DNA from: Flavobacterium sp. ov086
GTDB taxonomy: Bacteria; Bacteroidota; Bacteroidia; Flavobacteriales; Flavobacteriaceae
DNA: 64,000 nucleotides
Reading direction: 5' to 3'
NCBI RefSeq assembly: GCF_900187965.1
Contig: NZ_FZNL01000002.1
Span: forward strand, 248,001-312,000
A model generated the notes under the pieces. It made no database searches. It was given only the letters and a program-made list of their open reading frames with translations, and was not told where the DNA came from. Of this stretch, positions 51,482-62,361 are shown piece after piece. Position numbers and translations under genes: made by a program. Each line of letters opens with the position of its first letter. The stretch's first letter is position 1.

Positions 51482-53725
51482 ATGAAGAATTTTACGTTGG
51501 TGATTTTATTTGCAATTCTGTTTGCAAGTTGTAAAATAAAGACATACAAAAATAAAAGTGAGCAAAATATTTTTGCTAATCATGCAAATCCTTTTATCGG
51601 TACTGGTGGACATGGACATACTTATCCCGGAGCGACCGTTCCTTTCGGGATGTTGCAAGTAAGTCCTGACAATGGTATTTCGAACTGGGACTGGTGTTCC
51701 GGTTATCATTATTCAGATTCTATCGTAGCGGGATTCAGTCATTTGCATTTAAGCGGAACCGGAATTGGTGATTTGGCCGATATCTTATTTATGCCCACTA
51801 ATAAAAAACTCGATTTAACAACCAAAACAACTTCACGAGATCAATTACCTTATAAATCAACTTACAGTCATGTTAACGAAAAAGCAACACCGGGCTCTTA
51901 CCAGGTTTTTCTTGAGGATCCTAAAATCAATGTAGAATTAACTTCTTCACAACGCACAGCATTCCATAAATACACATTTGCCAAAAACGACAAACAATCC
52001 GTAATTATCGATCTTGGTTTTGCTATTAATTGGGATAAAACGCTAAAAACCGGAATTACCATCGAAGACCAATATACTATAAGCGGTTACCGTTTTAGTA
52101 CTGGTTGGGCAAAAAATCAGAAAGTATTTTTTGTGGCAAAGTTTTCAAAGCCCATTTCAGAATCTGTTTTATTAGCAAATAAACAGGTTGTTACAGGAAA
52201 ATCTGCCGAAGGAGAAAATACAGCAACACAACTGTTTTTTAATGCAAATAATACTGATGAACTATTTGTAAAAGTAGCTTTATCATCTGTTAGTGTGGCT
52301 AATGCCAAAGATAATTTAGACGACGAAAAATCAACTTTCGAAAAAACAAAATCAGAAGCAGCTACAATCTGGAATGCCGCTTTGAGTAAAATTGAAGTTG
52401 AAACCCCAATAGATTCATTGAAAACCATTTTCTATACCGCGATGTTCCACGCCCAAGTTGCCCCTGTAGCCTATAGTGATAAAAACGGTCAATTTAGAAA
52501 AGAGGATGACCAGATTGCAACAGCAAAAGGTTATACCACTTATTCGACCTTATCACTATGGGATACTTTTAGGGCAGAAAATCCACTATTGACTTTACTG
52601 GCTCCGGATAAAACATCAGATATTGTTAATTCAATGTTAGCGTATTACGATACTAAAAAAATATTACCGGTCTGGACACTCTACGCCAACGAAACGAATA
52701 CCATGACAGGATATCATTCCATTCCGGTAATTGTTGACGCATACCAAAAAGGCATTAAAGGTTTTGATGCCGAAAAAGCCTACCAAGCCATGAAAAACAC
52801 CATGATGCAGGACGAGCGAGGATTAAATTTCTACAAAAAATACGGTTATATTCCGTATAACTTACTAGACGAATCCGTTACCATAACTTTAGAATATGCT
52901 TATGACGATTGGTGTGTAGCGCAAATGGCAAAAGCTTTAGGAAAAAATGAAGACTATCAATTTTTCTTAAAAAGATCTCAGGCTTATCAATATTTATTTG
53001 ATCCGAAAACCGGATTTATGAGAGGAAAATCTGAAGACGGAAAATCATGGAACGAACCTTTTGATCCCAAACACTCGAACCACAGAGAACACACGGATTA
53101 TACCGAAGGAAATGCCTGGCAGCACAGCTGGTTTGTGCCTCAAAATGTAGATAATTTTATTGCATTGCACGGCAGCAATGAGATATTTGCAAAACGATTA
53201 GAACAACTTTTTACCGAAAGTTCAGAGATTACAGGTAGTAATGTTTCGGCAGATATTTCAGGATTAATAGGTCAATATGCACACGGAAACGAGCCAAGTC
53301 ATCACATTGCCTATATGTTTAATCATGCAAACCAACCGTGGAGAACGCAATATTGGGTTCGCCATATTCTGGACACGCAATACAATACAACGCCAAACGG
53401 ACTAAGCGGAAATGAAGATTGCGGGCAAATGTCAGCATGGTACATTTTCAGTTCAATGGGATTGTATCCTATGAATCCCGCTTCTGGAGAATATGAAATT
53501 GGAAGTCCAATTTTCGAAAAAGTAAAAATCAATCTCGAAGGTGGAAAATCGTTTGTTATTGAAGCCGAAAATGTTTCAGACAAAAATTTCTATATACAAT
53601 CGGCAACCTTAAACGGAGCCGAATTCAATCAAACAGTAATCACACACAAACAAATCGTACAAGGCGGAGTTTTACATTTTATGATGGGCGCCGAACCCAA
53701 TAAAAATTGGGGATTAAAAAAATAA
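51482..53725 (+). CDS. GH92 alpha-mannosidase, lipoprotein
   Basis: The ATG at 51482 gives a lipoprotein signal (LFAILFASC); an in-frame TTG 36 bases earlier would place it too far inside. The 747-residue protein has the GH92 N-terminal beta-sandwich (NPFIGTGGHGHTYPGATVPFGM; SHLHLSGTGIGDLADI) and the (alpha/alpha)6 domain with SLWDTFRAENPLL, EGNAWQHSWFVPQNV, HGNEPSHHIAYMFN and GLSGNEDCGQMSAWY, the last holding calcium and catalytic residues. GH92 enzymes are exo-alpha-mannosidases acting on high-mannose N-glycans and yeast mannan. It heads a run of glycan genes on the + strand and faces the two-component pair. Confidence 0.93.
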   Translation: MKNFTLVILFAILFASCKIKTYKNKSEQNIFANHANPFIGTGGHGHTYPGATVPFGMLQVSPDNGISNWDWCSGYHYSDSIVAGFSHLHLSGTGIGDLADILFMPTNKKLDLTTKTTSRDQLPYKSTYSHVNEKATPGSYQVFLEDPKINVELTSSQRTAFHKYTFAKNDKQSVIIDLGFAINWDKTLKTGITIEDQYTISGYRFSTGWAKNQKVFFVAKFSKPISESVLLANKQVVTGKSAEGENTATQLFFNANNTDELFVKVALSSVSVANAKDNLDDEKSTFEKTKSEAATIWNAALSKIEVETPIDSLKTIFYTAMFHAQVAPVAYSDKNGQFRKEDDQIATAKGYTTYSTLSLWDTFRAENPLLTLLAPDKTSDIVNSMLAYYDTKKILPVWTLYANETNTMTGYHSIPVIVDAYQKGIKGFDAEKAYQAMKNTMMQDERGLNFYKKYGYIPYNLLDESVTITLEYAYDDWCVAQMAKALGKNEDYQFFLKRSQAYQYLFDPKTGFMRGKSEDGKSWNEPFDPKHSNHREHTDYTEGNAWQHSWFVPQNVDNFIALHGSNEIFAKRLEQLFTESSEITGSNVSADISGLIGQYAHGNEPSHHIAYMFNHANQPWRTQYWVRHILDTQYNTTPNGLSGNEDCGQMSAWYIFSSMGLYPMNPASGEYEIGSPIFEKVKINLEGGKSFVIEAENVSDKNFYIQSATLNGAEFNQTVITHKQIVQGGVLHFMMGAEPNKNWGLKK

Positions 53726-53773
53726 TTAACACAATAACTAATCAGATAACTAACCAGCAAACAACAAAAATTA

Positions 53774-55651
53774 ATGGATATTATTGACGTATCAATCATC
53801 GTAACCTATATTCTACTATCGGTAGGAATAGGAATTTGGATTTCAAGAAAAGCATCAAAAGGGTTAGATGATTATTTCCTTGGCGGGAAAACAATCAAAT
53901 GGTATTTCTTAGGTCTGAGCAACGGATCAGGAATGTTTGATGTCTCCGGAACCTCCTGGATGATTGGAGTATTGTTTTTATATGGTGTAAAAAGTTTTAT
54001 GTTTATGTGGCTTTGGCCCATATGGAATCAGATTTTTGTAATGATGTTTCTCGCAGTCTGGATTAGAAAATCAAAAGTAATGACAGGTTCTGAATGGATT
54101 TTAACCCGTTTTGGAAGTGACAGAGCCGGAAAAGCGTCTCATATTATTGTAGCCGTTTTTGCTATTATCTCAACAATTGGTTTTATCGCTTACTTTTTTG
54201 AAGGAATCGGGAAATTTGTAACCATTATTTTGCCTTGGGATTTAACGCTTCATTATGGCGATTTAATTTTACTGACTTCAGAACGTTCTTATGCCTTAAT
54301 AATCATTTTATTAACGACAATTTATACCGTAAAAGGCGGAATGTTTTCTGTAGTTGCTACAGAAGTAGTGCAATATTTAATCATGATTATTGCCGGAGTT
54401 TTAATTGCCGGTTATGCTTTTATCAATTACACAGATATTCAGATTAATTCAGTTATTACTGATGAATGGAAAAATGTTTTCTTCGGATGGCAATTTGAAA
54501 CCCAATGGACTGATAAATTCCAAACGTTCAATAATTTAATTGATTCTGAAGGATACAAAATGTTTGGCGCTTTTATCGGAATGACATTGTTCAAAGGTTT
54601 CTTCGCCAGTATTGCAGGACCAACACCAAGCTACGATTTACAAAGAATTCTTTCTACAAAATCAGTAAAAGAAGCGGCATATATGAGTGGTTTTACCAAC
54701 CTGATTTTGTTTATACCAAGATATTTATTAATTACCGGAATTGTGGTAATTGCTTTGGTAAACATGGCACCGGAACTAAATGCTAATACAGGTTTAACAG
54801 GAGCCGATTTGGAATTATTAATGCCAAAAGTCGTTAACTTATACATTCCGGTTGGAATAAAAGGAATTCTGCTTGCCGGTTTATTAGCAGCATTCATGTC
54901 CGGATTTTCGGCATTCGTTAACGCCGGACCAGCTTATATTGTAAATGATATTTATAAAAAATATTTTAAACCTGTTGCAACAAACGCACACTATATTAAG
55001 GTGAGTCAGATTTCATCTTTCCTTGTAGTTGGTTTAGGGGTTTTCATGGGATTCTTTGCAGATTCTATAAATTCGCTAACTTTATGGATTACAAGTGCTT
55101 TGTATGGAGGTTACGTTGCAGCCAATTTCCTGAAATGGATTTGGTGGCGTTTTAACGGCTGGGGTTATTTCTGGGGAATGTTCGCCGGATTAATCGTAGC
55201 GTCATTACAATTTGCTTTAGGTCAGGCTAAAGGAAGTTTGTCCGAAGGATCATTTTTATACGATTTAGCACAAGTGCAGGCAATTTATCTGTTTCCGTTA
55301 ATATTTGGTTTCTCTATTTTAGGTTGTCTTTTAGGAACGTTCCTGAGCAAACCAACAGATATAGAAGTTTTAAGATCTTTCTACACCAATGTAAGACCTT
55401 GGGGTTGGTGGAATCCGGTTTATAAAACATTAAAAATTGAAGATCAGAGTTTCGAAAAAAATAATGATTTCTGGAAAGATATGCTCAATTGTATTATCGG
55501 AATTGTATGGCAGTCCAGTATGATTTTGCTTCCAATATTTTTCATTATCAGAGATTATCCAAAAGCAATTATAGCATTGGTTGTGTTTTTAGTAACGACA
55601 ACAATATTGAAATTTACTTGGTTAGATAAAGTTCGCAGAATAGAGGATTAG
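53774..55651 (+). CDS. Sodium:solute symporter (SSS family)
   Basis: The 625-residue membrane protein has 13-15 predicted helices and SSS motifs: SRKASKGLDDYFLGGKTIKWYFLGLSNGSGMFDVSGTSWMIG at the start and GLLAAFMSGFSAFVNAGPAYIVNDIYKKYF in the middle. A long loop and the final WWNPVYKTLKIEDQSFEKNNDFWKDM segment come before the last two helices. Such carriers import sugars or sugar acids with Na+. Between GH92 and GH130 it is the likely inner-membrane importer for the mannosyl-GlcNAc-type product. Confidence 0.9.
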   Translation: MDIIDVSIIVTYILLSVGIGIWISRKASKGLDDYFLGGKTIKWYFLGLSNGSGMFDVSGTSWMIGVLFLYGVKSFMFMWLWPIWNQIFVMMFLAVWIRKSKVMTGSEWILTRFGSDRAGKASHIIVAVFAIISTIGFIAYFFEGIGKFVTIILPWDLTLHYGDLILLTSERSYALIIILLTTIYTVKGGMFSVVATEVVQYLIMIIAGVLIAGYAFINYTDIQINSVITDEWKNVFFGWQFETQWTDKFQTFNNLIDSEGYKMFGAFIGMTLFKGFFASIAGPTPSYDLQRILSTKSVKEAAYMSGFTNLILFIPRYLLITGIVVIALVNMAPELNANTGLTGADLELLMPKVVNLYIPVGIKGILLAGLLAAFMSGFSAFVNAGPAYIVNDIYKKYFKPVATNAHYIKVSQISSFLVVGLGVFMGFFADSINSLTLWITSALYGGYVAANFLKWIWWRFNGWGYFWGMFAGLIVASLQFALGQAKGSLSEGSFLYDLAQVQAIYLFPLIFGFSILGCLLGTFLSKPTDIEVLRSFYTNVRPWGWWNPVYKTLKIEDQSFEKNNDFWKDMLNCIIGIVWQSSMILLPIFFIIRDYPKAIIALVVFLVTTTILKFTWLDKVRRIED

Positions 55652-55655
55652 TCAA

Positions 55656-55708
55656 ATTAGATAATAAGTCAATTAGATAATTAGCCAATTAGAAAATTAG
55701 ATAATTAA
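55656..55708. repeat. Degenerate short tandem repeat
   Basis: Four imperfect copies of an AATTAGATAATTA-like unit (AATTAGATAAT, CAATTAGATAATTA, CCAATTAGAAA, ATTAGATAATTAA) run right after the symporter stop codon. They precede the dispersed hairpin at 55721. Confidence 0.6.
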
Positions 55709-55720
55709 AAGAACTGAAAA

Positions 55721-55753
55721 ACCTTTGTCAAAGTTTTAAACTTTGACAAAGGT
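55721..55753. repeat. Dispersed hairpin repeat, copy 2
   Basis: ACCTTTGTCAAAG (55721-55733) and CTTTGACAAAGGT (55741-55753) form a perfect 13-bp stem with loop TTTTAAA. It is nearly identical to 49440-49473. No T-run follows on this strand, so here it sits inside the operon gap as an mRNA hairpin rather than a clear terminator. Confidence 0.75.
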
Positions 55754-55811
55754 TAATACGCACAGCAACAAAAAACAAAAAAACAAACTATAATAATAAA
55801 GTAAAGAGAGC

Positions 55812-56777
55812 ATGAGTACTATTCCTTGGCAAGACAGACCCGAAAACAGCAACGACGTAATGTGGAGATATTCTGAAAACCCAATTATCGACAGATATGC
55901 AATCCCATCATCAAACAGTATTTTTAATAGTGCGGTTGTGCCTTTTGGAGATGGCTTTGCAGGTGTTTTTAGATGTGATAACAAAGCGGTACAAATGAAC
56001 ATTTTTGCAGGTTTCAGTAAAAACGGAATCGATTGGGACATTAATCACGAACCAATTGTAATGCAATCCGGTAATACTGATATGATCGAATCTGCTTATA
56101 AATATGACCCCCGTGTTGTTTTTATCGAAGATCGTTACTGGATTACGTGGTGTAACGGATACAATGGACCTACAATTGGTATTGGATATACTTTTGACTT
56201 CAAAGAATTTTTTCAATGCGAAAATGCCTTTCTGCCATTTAACAGAAATGGAGTTTTGTTTCCACAAAAAATAAACGGAAAATATGCCATGTTAAGCCGT
56301 CCGAGTGATAATGGTCATACGCCTTTTGGAGATATCTGGATTAGTTATAGCCCGGATATGAAATACTGGGGAGAACACCGTTTGGTTATGAAACCATCTC
56401 CTTTTGAGCAAAGCGCATGGCAATGTACCAAAGTAGGCGCAGGACCAATTCCAATTTTGACTAGCGAAGGCTGGCTGATGATTTATCACGGCGTTATCAA
56501 TACCTGCAATGGTTTTCGTTATGCGATGGGAGCAGCACTTTTGGATGAAAACGCACCAGATCAGGTAAAATATAGAACACAACCTTATTTATTAGGTCCG
56601 GCAGAAATTTATGAAATGGTTGGAGACGTACCAAATGTAGTTTTCCCATGTGCCGCTTTGCATGATATTGAAGAAGATAAATTAGCCGTATATTACGGTG
56701 CAGCAGATACCGTTGTAGCGATAGCATTTGGTAAATTAAGTGAAGTTATTCAGTTTACAAAAGATAATAGTTTATAA
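55812..56777 (+). CDS. GH130 phosphorylase (beta-1,4-mannosyl type)
   Basis: The 321-residue protein has no signal peptide and shows the GH130 five-bladed propeller: [20 protein letters not shown], the general acid Asp99 in [49 protein letters not shown], and [18 protein letters not shown]. The sequence features and N-glycan setting fit the group that phosphorolyses beta-1,4-mannosyl-N-acetylglucosamine to mannose-1-phosphate and GlcNAc in the cytoplasm. GH92 removes outer mannoses, the symporter would import the core disaccharide, and this enzyme splits it. The next gene starts 8 bases after its stop codon. Confidence 0.9.
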   Translation: MSTIPWQDRPENSNDVMWRYSENPIIDRYAIPSSNSIFNSAVVPFGDGFAGVFRCDNKAVQMNIFAGFSKNGIDWDINHEPIVMQSGNTDMIESAYKYDPRVVFIEDRYWITWCNGYNGPTIGIGYTFDFKEFFQCENAFLPFNRNGVLFPQKINGKYAMLSRPSDNGHTPFGDIWISYSPDMKYWGEHRLVMKPSPFEQSAWQCTKVGAGPIPILTSEGWLMIYHGVINTCNGFRYAMGAALLDENAPDQVKYRTQPYLLGPAEIYEMVGDVPNVVFPCAALHDIEEDKLAVYYGAADTVVAIAFGKLSEVIQFTKDNSL

Positions 56778-56785
56778 TAAAAAGC

Positions 56786-57853
56786 ATGCGTTTAAAAATT
56801 CAATGGTTAAAAGTAGTTTTAGGATTTCTCTCGATTAGTGGTTACTCACAATCGAAAAATACCATAATACCTAAAACTTACGTTGCTGCTAAAACTAGAA
56901 ATCCAATTGTAATCGATGGAGACGAAGCTGATGCTTCATGGAATAAAGTAGATTGGACTGATCTTTTTGAAGACATAGAAAATAATGTAAAACCAAAATA
57001 TGCAACAAAAGTTAAAATGCTCTGGGATGAAACCAATTTTTACATTTTAGCAAAAATTGAGGAACCGCACGTTTGGGCAAATTTAAAACAGCGTGATACG
57101 ATTATCTTTTACAATAATGATTTTGAAGTTTTTATAGATCCCGACAGCGACACTTTTAACTATTATGAATTAGAGATAAATGCCTTAAATACAGCTTGGG
57201 ATCTATTTTTGTCAAAGCCTTACAGAGAAAATGATAATGTTGTTTTAAACGACTGGAATATTCCGGGCCTGAAATCAGCAGTAAAAATCAACGGAACGCT
57301 AAATAATGCAAACGATACAGATGAAGGTTGGATATTAGAAATGGCGATTCCCTGGGCATCTTATAAAACATCTTATTTTGATAAAAATGTGCCTGTAGAT
57401 AAATTTTGGAGAGTTAATTTTTCAAGAGTCAATTGGCAACATAGTATTACGAATGGCAGTTATGAACGGAAAAAAGATGCTGACGGAAAATTTTTACCGG
57501 AGTACAATTGGGTTTGGTCGCCAATGGGCGTAATCAATATGCACGAACCGGAGAAATGGGGGTATGTTTATTTTTCTTCCAAAGATGGAAAAGACAACTT
57601 TACTATTCCGCAGGAAGAAAAAGTAAAATGGGAACTTTATAATTTGTACAGAGCCCAAAAAGAATATTATCAGAAGAATAAAGTGTGGGCAAAATCTATA
57701 CAAAATCTAACCAAAGAAACTATTAGTGTTGATGGTAAAATTTTAAAACCAATAGTAGAAAATCATTCAACGGGATACAACATTTCGATAAAAAGTCCAT
57801 TTTCTAATCAAACATTTATTATCAGGCAAGATGGCAAAATAATACAAAAATAA
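56786..57853 (+). CDS. Secreted carbohydrate-binding family-9-like protein
   Basis: The 355-residue protein has a short signal peptide (VVLGFLSISGYSQS). A CBM9-like (CBF-like_1) beta-sandwich fills about 30-250: NPIVIDGDEADASWNKVDW, ATKVKMLWDETNFYILAKIEE, NDFEVFIDPDSDTFNYYELEINALNTAWDL, GWILEMAIPWASY and FWRVNFSRVNWQ. The C-terminal ~100 residues hold a helix (VKWELYNLYRAQKEYYQKNKVWAKS) and a small strand-rich end. There is no known catalytic motif, so its job may be glycan binding or an uncharacterised enzyme activity. It is tightly linked to GH130 (8 bases) and the GH10-like gene (6 bases). Confidence 0.82.
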   Translation: MRLKIQWLKVVLGFLSISGYSQSKNTIIPKTYVAAKTRNPIVIDGDEADASWNKVDWTDLFEDIENNVKPKYATKVKMLWDETNFYILAKIEEPHVWANLKQRDTIIFYNNDFEVFIDPDSDTFNYYELEINALNTAWDLFLSKPYRENDNVVLNDWNIPGLKSAVKINGTLNNANDTDEGWILEMAIPWASYKTSYFDKNVPVDKFWRVNFSRVNWQHSITNGSYERKKDADGKFLPEYNWVWSPMGVINMHEPEKWGYVYFSSKDGKDNFTIPQEEKVKWELYNLYRAQKEYYQKNKVWAKSIQNLTKETISVDGKILKPIVENHSTGYNISIKSPFSNQTFIIRQDGKIIQK

Positions 57854-57859
57854 ACTACT

Positions 57860-58939
57860 ATGAAACTATCAAAACTATTACTTTTTTTAATAGCACTCAG
57901 CATTTTTTCCTGCGCTAAAAAAGAAGAACAAACCAATTTTAAATTTGGAGTCTGGACAACCGCTGATCCTAAAAAATCGGATGCAGATTACACCAAAGAA
58001 TTCAAAAAATATAAAGATGGCGGAATCGATGAAGTATTAATCAATACCAAAACAGATCCAAAACTCTTGAAAAGATTAGCGCCTCTTGCCACAAAAGAAG
58101 GCTTGAAAGTACATGCCTGGATCATGGCTATGAACAGACCGGATGATTCTGTTGCATTGCAACATCCGGATTGGTACATGGTTAGCAAAGAAGGAAAATC
58201 ATGTTTTGATAACCGCCCTTATGTGGATTATTATCAATGGTTATGCCCAACAAGAAAAGCATCAAGAGATCACGTTTTAGGTTTGGTAGAAGAACTGGCA
58301 AAAGTAGAAGGAATCGAAAGTGTACATTTAGATTATATTCGTTTTCCCGATATTTTTTTACCGATAAGTTTATTACCAAAATACAACTTAGTTCAAGATG
58401 TAGAATTACCCCAATTCGATTTTTGTTATTGTGATGAATGTGTAAAAGCATTTGAAAAAATACATCATAAAAACCCCAAAACAAGTCACAACACTTCTAT
58501 TGATATGGAGTGGAAAAACTTTAGATTAAATGCCATAAAAGCAGTCGTTGACGATGCTTATAAAATTGCGCACAAGCACAATAAAAATTTAACCGCAGCA
58601 GTATTTCCTTATCCTGAAATGGCAGATCACATGGTACGACAACGTTGGGACAAATGGAATATTGATGAAGTATATCCTATGATTTATCATAGTTTTTATA
58701 ATGAAGAAATTGACTGGGTTGGTTATGCCACAAAACAAGGTGTTACTGATTTAGAAGATAAAAAAACGAAAATCAATACGGGAATTTATATTCCGGGATT
58801 GAAAAACGATAAGGAGTTAAAAGAAGCTATCTTGTTGGCAAAAGAAAATGGAGCTGTTGGTGTTTCATTTTTTGACGGAAATGCATTGTCTGATAGTAAT
58901 TTAAAGACAATCAAAGAAACAAAAGCAAGTTTAAAATAG
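57860..58939 (+). CDS. GH10-like (GHL10-type) TIM-barrel lipoprotein, function unknown
   Basis: The 359-residue protein has a lipoprotein signal (ALSIFSC, Cys18) and a TIM-barrel of the GHL10/hypothetical-glycosidase type. It shows GVWTTADPKKSDADYTKEF, GLKVHAWIMAMNRPDD, HLDYIRFPD with an acidic catalytic-like Asp, a cysteine pair in FCYCDEC, AAVFPYPEMADHM, DEVYPMIYHSF and GIYIPGL. Family members are predicted glycosidases; specificity is unproven. Its place in a GH92/GH130/GH2/GH20 row suggests action on an N-glycan-derived chain. A gap of 274 bases filled with repeats separates it from GH2. Confidence 0.78.
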   Translation: MKLSKLLLFLIALSIFSCAKKEEQTNFKFGVWTTADPKKSDADYTKEFKKYKDGGIDEVLINTKTDPKLLKRLAPLATKEGLKVHAWIMAMNRPDDSVALQHPDWYMVSKEGKSCFDNRPYVDYYQWLCPTRKASRDHVLGLVEELAKVEGIESVHLDYIRFPDIFLPISLLPKYNLVQDVELPQFDFCYCDECVKAFEKIHHKNPKTSHNTSIDMEWKNFRLNAIKAVVDDAYKIAHKHNKNLTAAVFPYPEMADHMVRQRWDKWNIDEVYPMIYHSFYNEEIDWVGYATKQGVTDLEDKKTKINTGIYIPGLKNDKELKEAILLAKENGAVGVSFFDGNALSDSNLKTIKETKASLK

Positions 58940-59049
58940 CTTTTTAACCTCTTCAAAAGATTAAAATAAATGATATGTCAAATTGCGTATAATTAATTCA
59001 AGTTGCTGGTTTAAAAATTCAACAAATAAGTTGGTTGTAAAAAAGTATA

Positions 59050-59192
59050 ATCCCTATGGGATATTTCTATGGTGTGTCTTTCGATAATTCTACCAATATT
59101 AAACTCCTAACGGAGTAATAAAAAATATCCCGGAGAGATTACATATTTGGTAGAGATCAATTTATTTTACCATTTTTTTGTCCCGTAGGGAC
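59050..59192. repeat. Dispersed multi-hairpin intergenic repeat
   Basis: Four small dyads follow each other: ATCCCTATGGGAT (59050-59062), ACTCCTAACGGAGT (59103-59116), ATCCCGGAGAGAT (about 59127-59139, imperfect) and GTCCCGTAGGGAC (59180-59192). TTTGGTAGAGATC lies between the last two. The same design occurs at 49263-49293. It ends 21 bases before the GH2 start codon, so it forms the leader of that gene. Confidence 0.7.
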
Positions 59193-59210
59193 TACACTTA
59201 TAAAAAATAA

Positions 59211-62354
<3,144 letters not shown>

Positions 62355-62361
62355 TTAGCAT

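Noticed and set aside
55656..55753. CRISPR-like array at the tandem AATTAGATAATTA units and hairpin
   Set aside because: The units are 11-14 bases, degenerate and lack unique spacers; there are no cas genes.
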